DNA of 64,000 nucleotides from M1-B18 sp048264125 (GCA_048264125.1 JBLXDM010000011.1:1-64000); one strand, 5' to 3'. Shown: positions 52,302 to 61,209, numbered from the stretch's first letter. Made by a program: numbers and translations. Notes: a model not told the origin generated them from the letters alone.

Positions 52302-52448
52302 GTGGATATACTTTTATTATTAGTCGGGTTGCTGCTGCTTTTTTTCGTAATTGTAATGGCGATAAATTACTCAAATATAGGCACATATTTGAAAAACAAT
52401 AATATTCTTCTTGCCGAGATCAGGGATTTATTAAGAAAAACCAAATAA
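52302..52448 (+). CDS. Tiny single-helix membrane protein
   Basis: A 48-residue gene with a GTG start behind AAGGAGG. A membrane helix (2-20) is followed by a polar tail with EIRDLLRKTK. It starts 14 bp after the FosA-like stop. The clear ribosome site and the resemblance to the protein at 29946 support it as a real gene. Confidence 0.55.
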   Translation: MDILLLLVGLLLLFFVIVMAINYSNIGTYLKNNNILLAEIRDLLRKTK

Positions 52449-52476
52449 AAGGTAATAACGACAGGAGGTAGCGACT

Positions 52477-52842
52477 ATCAGCTTATTTTATTACTTTATA
52501 TCTGAGCATCCGCTGGATAAGCCAAGTATGGATGAGGTCAAGAAAAGATTTTTTCTGCATGATTTAACAGCAGAAATTAAGGATGATGAAATGGGTCGGG
52601 TATATTATGAATGCTTTCCGAGTAAAAATCCTCTTATTGGGACAGCAGAACAGCTACATAAACTAGGTGATTTTATCTTTGTAATACTATCGATAACAGA
52701 TGCTATCGAACAGGGATATTTTAAAGAAAGCCTTCAACAATGTAAGGAGGAAAGCATCAGCTATATGGATTTTTGCTGGACACTTGTAACTAACGAAAGG
52801 CTACTAAAACAGGATGTCATGTATAAAGTGCTATCTGACTAG
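52477..52842 (+). CDS. Hypothetical protein with apparent ATC start
   Basis: The frame continues upstream of the first ATG (52528) back through ISLFYYFISEHPLDKPS. AGGAGG ends at 52468, 8 nt before an ATC at 52477, where a start codon would be expected. From there the protein has 121 residues and contains FLHDLTAEIKDDEMG and GDFIFVILS. Starting at 52528 would leave a poor ribosome site. No family recognised. Confidence 0.55.
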   Translation: MSLFYYFISEHPLDKPSMDEVKKRFFLHDLTAEIKDDEMGRVYYECFPSKNPLIGTAEQLHKLGDFIFVILSITDAIEQGYFKESLQQCKEESISYMDFCWTLVTNERLLKQDVMYKVLSD

Positions 52843-52863
52843 TTTATAAGGGGTGGAAGAAGG

Positions 52864-52995
52864 TTGATTCTATATAAAAGAACATCCTTTAAATATTTCA
52901 ATCATCTCTATGATTGTGATATTATTAACTTTCGTGGAATCATAGTGCACCAACCACATAGAATAGAAGAATTAGGAGAAGAGGAGAATAAATGA
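52864..52995 (+). CDS. Small ORF overlapping the next methyltransferase
   Basis: A 43-residue frame with a TTG start after GGTGGAAGAAGG, ending in an ATGA overlap with the next gene. The layout suggests translational coupling. Composition is ordinary (many Phe, Tyr, Ile), no helix motif. It may be a leader peptide or a truncated gene. Confidence 0.3.
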   Translation: MILYKRTSFKYFNHLYDCDIINFRGIIVHQPHRIEELGEEENK

Positions 52996-53777
52996 AAAGT
53001 GCTAAATATAACTCTGTGGCAACTGAATATGACAGGCAGAGACCTGAATACCCTGAGGAACTGATTATGAGACTAGTGAGCGATACCGGAATAGGCTGCA
53101 GCAGCAGACTTTTAGAAATAGGTGCCGGTACTGGAAAAGCAACAATGCCCCTCGCCTTTTTAGGGTGTGAAATCGATTGCATTGAAAAAGAAGCAAATAT
53201 GGCGGAAATTCTTAGGGATAAAAGCAAGGGACTTAAAAACATATCAGTAATTACTGCAGCCTATGAAGACTGGCAGCCACAACACTCTGAAAAATATGAC
53301 CTGGTATTTTCAGCACAGGCCTTCCATTGGCTTCAGGCGGATATTAAATACAAGAAGAGCCATCAGCTACTAAATAAAAATGGGAAACTGGCATTATTCT
53401 GGTATTTTTCAGGGATTGAGTCGGAATCCTATTTAAATTCTCTAAACACTATTTTTCGGAAGTTTAACACTGAGTATGGCTGCTCAGGTATAGAAGCAGC
53501 TGAGGTCTTTTTCGAAAGACAGAAAAGTGATCTTGAAAAAAGCCTTTATTTTACTAATGTAAGGGAATATAAATTCGAGGGACAGCCGACAATGGAAAAT
53601 GCCGATTTATTCATTAAACGCTTCAATACCACATCGGCCTTTGCATCACTGGATGAAGCTACTGCTATAAAGATTAATCAAGACCTTAGGGAGTGCATAT
53701 GCAAGGAGGGGGACAGCATCCAGTCTAAGCTTTTATTCCGACTTTTTATAGCAGATTGTGCGGTGCTTCAGGAATAA
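52992..53777 (+). CDS. Class I SAM-dependent methyltransferase
   Basis: A 261-residue methyltransferase. YNSVATEYDRQRPEYP starts the fold, motif I is LLEIGAGTGKAT and motif IV DLVFSAQAFHWL. This type (Methyltransf_11/25) acts on small molecules. GGAGAAGAGGAG precedes the ATG, and the start overlaps a possible small ORF. Confidence 0.87.
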   Translation: MKSAKYNSVATEYDRQRPEYPEELIMRLVSDTGIGCSSRLLEIGAGTGKATMPLAFLGCEIDCIEKEANMAEILRDKSKGLKNISVITAAYEDWQPQHSEKYDLVFSAQAFHWLQADIKYKKSHQLLNKNGKLALFWYFSGIESESYLNSLNTIFRKFNTEYGCSGIEAAEVFFERQKSDLEKSLYFTNVREYKFEGQPTMENADLFIKRFNTTSAFASLDEATAIKINQDLRECICKEGDSIQSKLLFRLFIADCAVLQE

Positions 53778-53801
53778 CTATAATGAACCAAGGAGGATAA
53801 T

Positions 53802-54581
53802 ATGAAGACGAAAATATCTTTAATGATGATTGCTGTGCTAGTATCAGCCGTTTTAACAGCATGCAATAATTTGCTGCCAGAGCAAGCTGCATTAACATAT
53901 GAAAGCACTTACCAGCTAGGGAATTCAGATACTGACTATGTGGAGCTAAACAGAATAAACGACAACATTTGGGTTCATACCACCTATGCGGATTATAACG
54001 GCTGGAGGACTCCCTCCAATGGCCTTGTTGTTGTTACGTCGAAGGGAATCGTGTTGTTGGATACACCTTGGAACAATCAACAGACAGAAACACTTTTGAG
54101 GCTTGCTGAGGATGTATTTGGTAAGGACACCAGCATTGCGATAATAACTCACGCCCATGAGGATAGAATCGGCGGTATAGATACCCTACTGGCGGAAGGA
54201 ATTCAAGTGGTAAGCACAGAGCTTACGGCTGAGGAGGCTGAAAAGCAGGGCTATAAAAAACCGGAAGCGACCTTAGATGATTTAACCCATCTAAAAATTG
54301 GCGATATAGATTTTGAGGCATTTTATCCGGGAGAAGGGCATACAGTGGATAATATAACCATATGGCTTCCCCAGTATAAGGTGCTTTTTGGAGGCTGCTT
54401 GATTAAGTCCTTGGAATCTGAGGATAAAGGAAATGTAGAAGATGCCAATGTTGAGGAATGGCCATTATCGGTACAAAAGGTAATCGATAAATATCCCGAT
54501 GCCGATATTGTTATACCCGGACATGGGGGCTGGGGGGATGCTTCTCTATTACAGCACACTCTTGACCTGTTAAATAAGTAA
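53802..54581 (+). CDS. Subclass B1 metallo-beta-lactamase, lipoprotein form
   Basis: A 259-residue B1 enzyme with every zinc ligand present: H117-x-H119-x-D121, H180, C199 and H241. The substrate lysine (K202) and asparagine (N211) also match. Surrounding motifs THAHEDRIGG, YPGEGHT, GGCLIKS and PGHGGWGD are classic for BcII-like enzymes, which hydrolyse penicillins, cephalosporins and often carbapenems. The signal ends in the lipobox LTAC with C21, so it should be anchored to the cell membrane. AAGGAGG precedes the ATG. It lies next to the conserved backbone genes. Confidence 0.93.
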   Translation: MKTKISLMMIAVLVSAVLTACNNLLPEQAALTYESTYQLGNSDTDYVELNRINDNIWVHTTYADYNGWRTPSNGLVVVTSKGIVLLDTPWNNQQTETLLRLAEDVFGKDTSIAIITHAHEDRIGGIDTLLAEGIQVVSTELTAEEAEKQGYKKPEATLDDLTHLKIGDIDFEAFYPGEGHTVDNITIWLPQYKVLFGGCLIKSLESEDKGNVEDANVEEWPLSVQKVIDKYPDADIVIPGHGGWGDASLLQHTLDLLNK

Positions 54582-54634
54582 AAAACAGCTTTTTTGATAT
54601 AGCTCTAATAATATTAAGAAGGGGGATGTTAAAA

Positions 54635-55366
54635 ATGCAGAATAGGACAAAGGCAGTACTATCTATTCTTGTATTCTCTCTATCTCTATTTATGATGTTT
54701 ACAACGAAGCGCATTGATGCCCTCGGGGACTATTTGTTAAATGGTATCGGATTAAGGGCATGGACCGGTAACAATACAGGATTTCATCTGACCATTCTCT
54801 ACTTTGGTGCAGCATCAATGATTGCTTATTTTTTTGTTAGGCAGTTTGCTATTGAAGGATACGGCATGAGGGGAGGAAGAGTTTTTCTGCTTACAGTCAT
54901 CTTCTTAACATGCTTTTACCTATTAACCGATGTCGTTGTAATAGGAATAAAAGGAAACTCAGAGGGTTTACTATCTATAGGCTATGAGCCTGATGCTAGG
55001 ATTAGCTTCAGGTCCACTGAAAAGGAGATTACTAGCTTTCAGGCTGAGCTTCAGCTGACTAACTATTCTAACGAGGATAAGGAATTTTATCTTACAATTT
55101 TGTTTCCAATGCATGGGGACTATAGAATGTATCATAAATTACTTACAAAGGAAAATGAGCCCGCTATATTTAGGCTGGAGGGCAAAGAAAGTAGGCTTCT
55201 TGAGCTTAATCTGCAGCAGTATAATGTTGTTTATCAGCCCATATCTGCTGAGTATAATAATGCAGGCGGACAAGGAAGTATTCCAGCGTTAATTCTAACG
55301 GATAAATATGGTACAGAGATAGAGCTAAGCAGTAAAAATTTTTTTGGACTAGAGCTGGCACGTTAG
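54635..55366 (+). CDS. Membrane-anchored protein with extracytoplasmic domain
   Basis: A 243-residue protein with three N-terminal membrane helices (about 8-23, 45-62, 78-105) and a C-terminal domain of about 130 residues that looks beta-rich (SFQAELQLTNYSNEDKEFYL). AAGGGGG precedes the ATG at 54635; ATG 54626 is too near the ribosome site. Unknown function; last plus-strand gene of the long array. Confidence 0.55.
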   Translation: MQNRTKAVLSILVFSLSLFMMFTTKRIDALGDYLLNGIGLRAWTGNNTGFHLTILYFGAASMIAYFFVRQFAIEGYGMRGGRVFLLTVIFLTCFYLLTDVVVIGIKGNSEGLLSIGYEPDARISFRSTEKEITSFQAELQLTNYSNEDKEFYLTILFPMHGDYRMYHKLLTKENEPAIFRLEGKESRLLELNLQQYNVVYQPISAEYNNAGGQGSIPALILTDKYGTEIELSSKNFFGLELAR

Positions 55367-55438
55367 CTTTTTGTCATACTGAAATATTCTAAGCATCATC
55401 AGCAGTGGGTCATAAAATAATAGTAGCTTAATTGCAAA

Positions 55439-55473
55439 ACGAGCTTTACATAATAATATTATGTAAAGCTCGT
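55439..55473. terminator. Bidirectional terminator between convergent genes
   Basis: A 16-bp perfect stem, ACGAGCTTTACATAAT and ATTATGTAAAGCTCGT, with a 3-nt loop. TTTTT follows on the plus strand and a T4 run on the minus strand. It separates the plus-strand array from minus-strand yajQ. Confidence 0.8.
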
Positions 55474-55484
55474 AGTTTTTCATA

Positions 55485-55979
55485 TTAGCGATAATTTGTA
55501 AATTCCATATTAATCGGTAAATCTGCTGCACGAAGTGCTTGTATAACTGCCTGTAGGTCATCTCTGTTTTTACCGGTAACCCTAACGGCATCTCCTTGAA
55601 TGGATGCCTGTACCTTTATTTTAGAATCCTTTATAAGGGTGGTAATCTGCTTCGCCTCATCCTTATCGATACCCTGCTTTATTTTAATAACCTGCTTGAC
55701 TTTGCCTCCTAGAGAATGTTCGATTTTCCCATATTCAAAGGCCTTTAATGAAACATTGCGCTTTGTAAGCTTAGTTTGCAGTATGTCCACTACATTTTTC
55801 AGCTTAAAATCATCATCTGCTGTAACTATCAAATCATCACCGGAACGCTCCACCTTAGAATTTGTGCCCTTTAGGTCAAATCTTTGGGAAACCTCCTTCT
55901 CCGTCTGATTAACAGCATTATCCACCTCACTCAAATCCACCTTTGAAACAATATCAAAGGAGCTATCCTTAGAAGCCAT
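55485..55979 (-). CDS. yajQ: YajQ family nucleotide-binding protein
   Basis: A 164-residue protein matching YajQ throughout: SSFDIVSKVDLSEVDNAVNQ, RFDLKGT, GKIEHSLGG and VRVTGKNRDDLQAVI. YajQ proteins bind cyclic di-GMP in some bacteria. Start at MASKD with GGAGTG upstream on the minus strand; the frame extends six codons further. First minus-strand gene of the window and part of the conserved backbone. Confidence 0.94.
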   Translation of the reverse strand: MASKDSSFDIVSKVDLSEVDNAVNQTEKEVSQRFDLKGTNSKVERSGDDLIVTADDDFKLKNVVDILQTKLTKRNVSLKAFEYGKIEHSLGGKVKQVIKIKQGIDKDEAKQITTLIKDSKIKVQASIQGDAVRVTGKNRDDLQAVIQALRAADLPINMEFTNYR

Positions 55980-56094
55980 GTAAATCACTCCAATCATACT
56001 TATTTTACCAGTTAATTATATATTGAAATAAAAATCCTGTCCATCCCTATTGAGGTAATATTTGTCCGCATTTTATTGAAAATTTAGAAAACCT

Positions 56095-56123
56095 TTGACA
56101 TTTTAATTGTGAATAATTATAAT
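56095..56123 (+). promoter_or_regulatory. Perfect consensus sigma-A promoter
   Basis: TTGACA (56095-56100) and TATAAT (56118-56123) are separated by exactly 17 nt, 34 nt before the aspartate kinase start. There is no room for a lysine riboswitch leader, so expression may be constitutive with control at enzyme level. Confidence 0.85.
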
Positions 56124-56157
56124 TGAGTATATTTATTCATAAAAAGGGGGTTGTAAA

Positions 56158-57471
56158 ATGGGTATTAAGGTAGCTAAGTTCGGCGGAACCTCCTTGGCTA
56201 ATGCTGTTCAATTTAGAAAGGTTGAAGAGATTGTTAAGGATGATCAGGAAAGAAGATATATTGTCGTTTCAGCACCGGGGAAAAGGTATAAAGCAGATAC
56301 GAAGGTTACGGATCTATTATATCAGCTGTATGACAGAAGACAGCAAAAAAATGACTATGGAAATATTCTGAATCAAATCAATGAAAGATACCTTCAGCTG
56401 GTGGAGGAGCTGGGGCTGGCCTTAGACATTAAAAGCCTCCTAAAGGAACTGGCTGATAATGTTGAAGCAGGCGCTTCGCTGGACTATATTGCCAGCAGAG
56501 GCGAATATTTTAATGGTGTTATACTGGCGGACCTTTTAGGCTACAGCTTTTTAGACCCTATCGGCGTCATTGTTTTCAATGAAGAGGGAACCTATAATGA
56601 TGAGCTTACCCATAAAAACATGCTGCAAGCACTGGCGAAGCATGAACGGGCAGTAATTCCTGGATTTTATGGGGCTACAGACAAGGGAGATATTAAAATT
56701 TTCTCTCGGGGAGGCTCAGATATAACTGGAGCCATCGTAGCAAGAGGAGCAGCAGCAGAGGTTTACGAAAACTGGACGGATGTTTCAGGCTTTCTGATGG
56801 CTGACCCTACAATAGTGGAAAATCCTAAGCAAATAAAGGAAATCTCCTACAAGGAGCTGAGGGAATTATCCTACATGGGTGCCAAGGTACTGCATGAGGA
56901 AACGATATTCCCCGTATTGAAGGCAGGAATTCCTATTAATATAAGAAACACAAATAATCCTAACAATACCGGAACCATGATTGTAAGCAAGGTTAACGGA
57001 GGCAGAGAAAGAGGCGCAATAACTGGCATAGCAGGAGTTAAGGACTTCACTGTCATAGCTGTAGAGAAATACCTGATGAACTACGAGGTAGGCTACGTAA
57101 GAAAAATGCTGTCTGTTCTGGAAAAATATGATATCAGCTTTGAGCATATCCCCTCTGGTATAGATAATATATGTGTAATTATCAGCAGCCACGAGCTAAA
57201 GGGTAAGCTTGAGGGCCTTGTTGAAGAAATTACTCAGATTTGTCAGCCGGATTCAATCATGGTCTATCAGGAAATGTGTTTAATAGCAACCGTTGGTCAT
57301 GGAATGGCATATACCCCCGGGATGGCGGCTAGACTATTCGGTGCCTTAGCAGCAGCTGGTATAAATGTCAGAATGATTGATCAAGGCTCCAGTGAGATTA
57401 ATATTATAGTCGGAGTAGAAAACAAGGATTACGAGGAAGCCGTAAGGGCAATTTATAATGCATTTGTATAG
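56158..57471 (+). CDS. lysC: Aspartate kinase
   Basis: A 437-residue monofunctional aspartate kinase, the first step toward lysine, threonine, methionine and dipicolinate. KFGGTSLANA, ASRGEYFNGVILA and FSRGGSDITGA are the catalytic landmarks; two C-terminal ACT domains (from about 300) would bind the feedback amino acid. Long alpha form; there is no homoserine dehydrogenase domain. GGGGG precedes the ATG. Which lineage (lysC, or a dapG or thrA-like one) cannot be told from sequence alone. Confidence 0.92.
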   Translation: MGIKVAKFGGTSLANAVQFRKVEEIVKDDQERRYIVVSAPGKRYKADTKVTDLLYQLYDRRQQKNDYGNILNQINERYLQLVEELGLALDIKSLLKELADNVEAGASLDYIASRGEYFNGVILADLLGYSFLDPIGVIVFNEEGTYNDELTHKNMLQALAKHERAVIPGFYGATDKGDIKIFSRGGSDITGAIVARGAAAEVYENWTDVSGFLMADPTIVENPKQIKEISYKELRELSYMGAKVLHEETIFPVLKAGIPINIRNTNNPNNTGTMIVSKVNGGRERGAITGIAGVKDFTVIAVEKYLMNYEVGYVRKMLSVLEKYDISFEHIPSGIDNICVIISSHELKGKLEGLVEEITQICQPDSIMVYQEMCLIATVGHGMAYTPGMAARLFGALAAAGINVRMIDQGSSEINIIVGVENKDYEEAVRAIYNAFV

Positions 57472-57492
57472 GTAAATATGTATAATCATAGC

Positions 57493-57545
57493 AAAGGGGC
57501 TGTCGCATCAGCGATTGAAAAATCGATGGGAGACATCCCCTTTTT
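57493..57545 (+). terminator. Long terminator hairpin after aspartate kinase
   Basis: AAAGGGGCTGTC pairs with GACATCCCCTTT with a single mismatch. Inside, CGATT-GAAA-AATCG forms a stem with a GAAA tetraloop. TTTTT follows. It ends the aspartate kinase unit and argues that the transporter gene starts after it. Confidence 0.78.
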
Positions 57546-57657
57546 GCGTGTCTCCAGAATTTATAAAAATTGTGTTAATGGAGGTCTATATAATGGTATC
57601 TATATGATATATTTATATGCAAATAGCTGTAGTCTGCGGAAGGAGCTGAGGCACATG

Positions 57658-59445
57658 TTACATCAAGCTATGGTATTCATAACAATTATCCTTGCCTTAT
57701 ATATGTTTATTAAGGGTAGTCTAAGATACGATATAGTAGCAATATTAGCCCTATTATTCCTCACTGCCATAGGCGTAATAGGTCCACAGGCGGCCTTTTC
57801 AGGCTTTGGCAGCCCTGTTGTTATAACGGTTGCGGCTGTGCTAATTATAAGCAGAGGCCTAATTAATGTAGGCGCTGTTGAGCTTCTGGTAGATCGGTTG
57901 GAGGCTATAGGCGGCAACAAAAATAAGCAAATTGCAATATTAACCCTAATGACAGCCATACTTTCCAGCTTTATAAACAATGTTGGTGCTTTAGCCATAG
58001 TTATGCCGGTTGCAATACGGCTGGCAAAGAAGAATAATACACCTGCTTCGGTATTATTAATGCCTATCGCCTTTGGTTCTTTATTGGGAGGCCTGACTAC
58101 GCTTATCGGTACACCTCCAAATATAATCATTGCAGCTTATAGAGCCGAAAATGGCCTAAGCTCCTTTGGCATGTTTGATTTTACAAAGGTGGGGCTAGGG
58201 GTTGCCTTTATTGGAATAGTTTTTATTTCAGCCTATGGCTGGAGATTAATACCTGTGAGAAAAAAGGACAGTCCTTCTGAGGAGCTATTTAATATTGAAG
58301 ACTATGTTACAGAGGCATGTGTGCCAATGGGCTCCAATATCAGTGGTAAAAGCATTAAGGAGCTATGCGAATGGATTAACGCCGATATCAATATATTGAG
58401 TATTATCAGAGATAAGGTTAAAATACTGGCGCCAACTGCCTTTGATGTAATTTTTGCTGGTGACATTCTTATTTTAGAGGCCGGTTCCGAGGAGCTCAAG
58501 CTTTTGGTGGAAAAAACCAACATAGGGCTACCCGGGGTAGGCTGCAATACTGAGTTAAATCGAGAATTACTGAATTCAAAGGAATTTAGCCTTGTGGAGG
58601 CAGTTATAAGAGACGATTCTCCGTTAATAGGACAAACCGCTAAAATGATAAGGCTAAGACCTCAATTCGGTGTAAATCTGGTGGCCTTATCTAGAGAGGG
58701 CTCAAGAATCTCCAGCAGATTAAAGAATATCAGCTTTAGGGCAGGGGACATCATATTATTTCAAGCGAAGACTTCAGAGCTTCAGGAGACGCTTAGCAGC
58801 TTAAAATGCCTGCCCCTTGCCGACAGGGATTATCGGCTGACAAATAATAGAGAAAATAAAAGCATCCTAGTAGCCTTGGCGACCTTCGTTTCAGCAATCG
58901 CTTTAACAACAGCAGGGCTATTAAGCCCACAGGTCTCCTTTGTGGCTGTAGCAGTAGTGATGGTGCTTACGGGCATTATAACCACTAGAGATATTTATGA
59001 GAGTATAGACTGGCCGATAATAGTGCTGATTGCAGCATTGCTGCCGGTTGGAGAGGCGCTGGAGGCAACCGGAGGCTCTGAGCTTATAGCAAGCCTTATA
59101 TTAAGGAGCACCGGAATGCTACCCCCTGCCTTTGCACTGCTTATTCTTATGCTGGTCACTGTGCTTTTAACAAATGTCATTAATAATGCTGCTGCAGCGG
59201 TTTTAATGGCACCAATCGCAATTAGCGTTGCAGCAGGCATGGGAAAATCGCCGGATGCCTTTCTTATGGCAGTGGCTATTGCCGCCTCCAGTGCCTTCCT
59301 AACACCTATTGGTCATCAATCCAACACGCTTGTTATGGGTCCCGGTGGCTATCACTTCAAGGATTATTGGAAAATGGGACTACCTCTGACAATACTTGTA
59401 TTAATAACAGGCCTTCCTTTAATATTGCTGTTTTGGCCCCTTTAG
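57658..59445 (+). CDS. SLC13/DASS-type transporter with TrkA-C domains
   Basis: A 595-residue membrane transporter. SFINNVGALAIVMPV and the second half's TNVINNAAAAVLMAPIA are the paired SNN/TNV motifs of the divalent anion:sodium symporter family. Residues about 205-385 hold two cytosolic TrkA-C (RCK) domains (GSNISGKSIKELC, DDSPLIGQTAKM). Likely substrates are sulfate, dicarboxylates or similar anions. The frame opens at 57478, but that would include the terminator; AAGGAG before ATG 57658 is the start. Confidence 0.87.
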   Translation, partial: LHQAMVFITIILALYMFIKGSLRYDIVAILALLFLTAIGVIGPQAAFSGFGSPVVITVAAVLIISRGLINVGAVELLVDRLEAIGGNKNKQIAILTLMTAILSSFINNVGALAIVMPVAIRLAKKNNTPASVLLMPIAFGSLLGGLTTLIGTPPNIIIAAYRAENGLSSFGMFDFTKVGLGVAFIGIVFISAYGWRLIPVRKKDSPSEELFNIEDYVTEACVPMGSNISGKSIKELCEWINADINILSIIRDKVKILAPTAFDVIFAGDILILEAGSEELKLLVEKTNIGLPGVGCNTELNRELLNSKEFSLVEAVIRDDSPLIGQTAKMIRLRPQFGVNLVALSREGSRISSRLKNISFRAGDIILFQAKTSELQETLSSLKCLPLADRDYRLTNNRENKSILVALATFVSAIALTTAGLLSPQVSFVAVAVVMVLTGIITTRDIYESIDWPIIVLIAALLPVGEALEATGGSELIASLILRSTGMLPPAFALLILMLVTVLLTNVINNAAAAVLMAPIAISVAAGMGKSPDAFLMAVAIAASSAFLTPIGHQSNTLVMGPGGYHFKDYWKMGLPLTILVLITGLPLILLFWPL

Positions 59446-59563
59446 CTATTATATTTCGACATTGAAGCTTAATTATTTGCTTAAGACTGTAGAACCAAGG
59501 TATTTTAAAAAGGAAAATGTTGAAATTCCAGTATTTCCAAGGCAATAATATATATATTCACTG

Positions 59564-59923
59564 CTATTGATTAGGAAATTGAGTTAAGTAATTTGTGAAG
59601 ATGCTGGCAGTATCTGCAATCTGCGGCCCTGTAGCTATTTCTGCCTGATATTCACCTAAATTAAAGAGCTCATTAAAGCATCTGCCATGGAGACCCTGAA
59701 GGGCATTTCTATTTTTGATAAGTAGATTTCTCAGATCTTCATTTATAGCTTCATTTATACCGATTTGATAGGTCACTAGATTATGCTTTTCAGATAAAAG
59801 CACATCATTTACTTTATCTCTGAGATTAATGCTGATGTCCTTTTCTTTTGGAAGCTTATCAGTGACCCTTTTACCTATCTTTTCTACTCCTGCCTTAGAT
59901 ATTACTGTTTGCTTTGTATCCAT
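59564..59923 (-). CDS. Spore coat protein, CotF family
   Basis: A 119-residue mostly helical protein with SEKHNLVTYQIGINEAINEDLRN and LLIKNRNAL, typical of CotF-like coat proteins in endospore formers. Its ATG overlaps the stop of the preceding minus-strand gene, with AGGAGG upstream. The pair should be expressed late in sporulation. This supports an endospore-forming host. Confidence 0.82.
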   Translation of the reverse strand: MDTKQTVISKAGVEKIGKRVTDKLPKEKDISINLRDKVNDVLLSEKHNLVTYQIGINEAINEDLRNLLIKNRNALQGLHGRCFNELFNLGEYQAEIATGPQIADTASIFTNYLTQFPNQ

Positions 59924-60141
59924 TATTGTAAATTACCTCCTTGCTGTTTATTAAATTGTTGAATATAATTTAATAGGTTCATGTAGTTTTGACGATGTAA
60001 ATCTACGGCATCAAAAAATATTTTTTGATCCTCCGTATTACTTTCGCTGGATGCATAATTATAGCATTTTTTAACAGACAGCAGCTCCCAGGATAAGAGG
60101 TCCTTGATATAGTTTAGCTCCTTTGATGAAAGATGTTGCAT
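59923..60141 (-). CDS. Small spore coat protein, CotF-like
   Basis: A 72-residue helical protein. LSSKELNYIKDLLSWELL and HRQNYMNLLNYI resemble the short partner found upstream of CotF-like genes. AAGGGAG precedes the ATG on the minus strand. Overlap with the next gene indicates an operon. Confidence 0.75.
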   Translation of the reverse strand: MQHLSSKELNYIKDLLSWELLSVKKCYNYASSESNTEDQKIFFDAVDLHRQNYMNLLNYIQQFNKQQGGNLQ

Positions 60142-60379
60142 GATTACAGCTCCCTTCGTAATTATTGCTATTAGTATTTCACATAAATTAATTATATAAT
60201 CATTAATATGAGGGTATAAAATACATATACAAGCACGAAAGCTATTTGAGGAAATTGCATAATAATGATGCGGGATGAATTTTAACCTTGTATAAACTAG
60301 AATATATGAACTTCCTTAGTATTATGCAACTTCCAATTTTTTAAGTAAAATAGTAAAAAACATAGATGAGGTGGAAGAA

Positions 60380-61084
60380 TTGAGGCTGCAAAAATATCTT
60401 GCATTATGTGGTGTTGCTTCAAGAAGAAGCAGCGAGGAACTGATTAAGGCTGGACATGTAATGGTTAATAACAGTGTAATTCAGGAAATGGGCTTTATCA
60501 TTGATCCAGATAAGGATGTTGTTAAGGTCAAAGGAGCAGCGGTGGTTCCTGAGGAAGAGAAGCTATACATAATGATGAACAAGCCAACGGGCTATGTAAC
60601 TACCGTTTCAGATCAATTTAATCGAAGTAAGGTCGTCGATCTGGTGGAGGTAAAGGAAAGAGTATATCCTGTGGGGCGCTTGGATTATAATACCTCTGGC
60701 TTGCTGCTGCTTACCAACGACGGTGACTTGGCCTATAGACTAACCCACCCCAAATTCAAGGTGGAGAAGGTATATATCGCCAAGATAAAGGGTCGACCCA
60801 CTGCAAAGGAAATGAAAAGCTTTGAATCGGGCCTGCAGATAGAGGACTATATTACTTCACCTGCTAAAATAAGAATCATTAAGGAGCTTCAGCAGGAAAC
60901 TTTAGTTGAAATTATGATTAGAGAAGGCCGCAACCGACAGGTAAGAAGGATGTGTGATGCCATTGGACATCCTGTAACGGAGCTTAAACGAATGTCCATA
61001 GGTGAACTACAATTAGGGGATCTTCCCTTAGGTAAATGGCGATATTTGTTAAATAAAGAGCTTCAATATCTTAAAAATTTGTAA
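60380..61084 (+). CDS. rluB: 23S rRNA pseudouridine synthase, RluB/RsuA family
   Basis: A 234-residue pseudouridine synthase. The N-terminal S4 RNA-binding domain is RLQKYLALCGVASRRSSEEL. The catalytic domain has GRLDYNTSGLLLLTNDG with the essential aspartate, and REGRNRQVRRMC near the end. It modifies rRNA uridine. A GTG at 60371 is in frame; the TTG at 60380 fits both the GAGGTGG spacing and the usual MRLQKYLA start. A terminator follows. Confidence 0.92.
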   Translation: MRLQKYLALCGVASRRSSEELIKAGHVMVNNSVIQEMGFIIDPDKDVVKVKGAAVVPEEEKLYIMMNKPTGYVTTVSDQFNRSKVVDLVEVKERVYPVGRLDYNTSGLLLLTNDGDLAYRLTHPKFKVEKVYIAKIKGRPTAKEMKSFESGLQIEDYITSPAKIRIIKELQQETLVEIMIREGRNRQVRRMCDAIGHPVTELKRMSIGELQLGDLPLGKWRYLLNKELQYLKNL

Positions 61085-61121
61085 TAAAGCAAGGGAAATA
61101 GCATCTAGCATTTGCAATTAA

Positions 61122-61149
61122 AAGCTCCTGAGGAGGAGCTTGGTTTTTT
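61122..61149 (+). terminator. Rho-independent terminator after rluB
   Basis: AAGCTCC pairs with GGAGCTT around TGAGGA, followed by TTTTTT. The T-run overlaps the -35 of the next promoter. Confidence 0.78.
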
Positions 61150-61176
61150 GTAAAAGCGCGTAAAAAAGTATATAAT
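61148..61176 (+). promoter_or_regulatory. Sigma-A promoter upstream of the GNAT-mnmM pair
   Basis: TTGTAA (61148-61153) and TATAAT (61171-61176) are spaced by 17 nt. The promoter starts directly at the end of the rluB terminator. Confidence 0.7.
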
Positions 61177-61209
61177 GATTTCAGTAATATATGGAAGGTA
61201 GTGAAGTCC

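Noticed and set aside
55600..55908. Plus-strand frame opposite yajQ
   Set aside because: Exact antisense of a well-conserved gene with no ribosome site.
56123..56157. Lysine riboswitch upstream of aspartate kinase
   Set aside because: Only about 35 nt lie between the -10 and the start codon, too short for the aptamer.
57478..57657. Longer N-terminus for the transporter
   Set aside because: The extension would run through a clear terminator hairpin and has no ribosome site; ATG 57658 has one.
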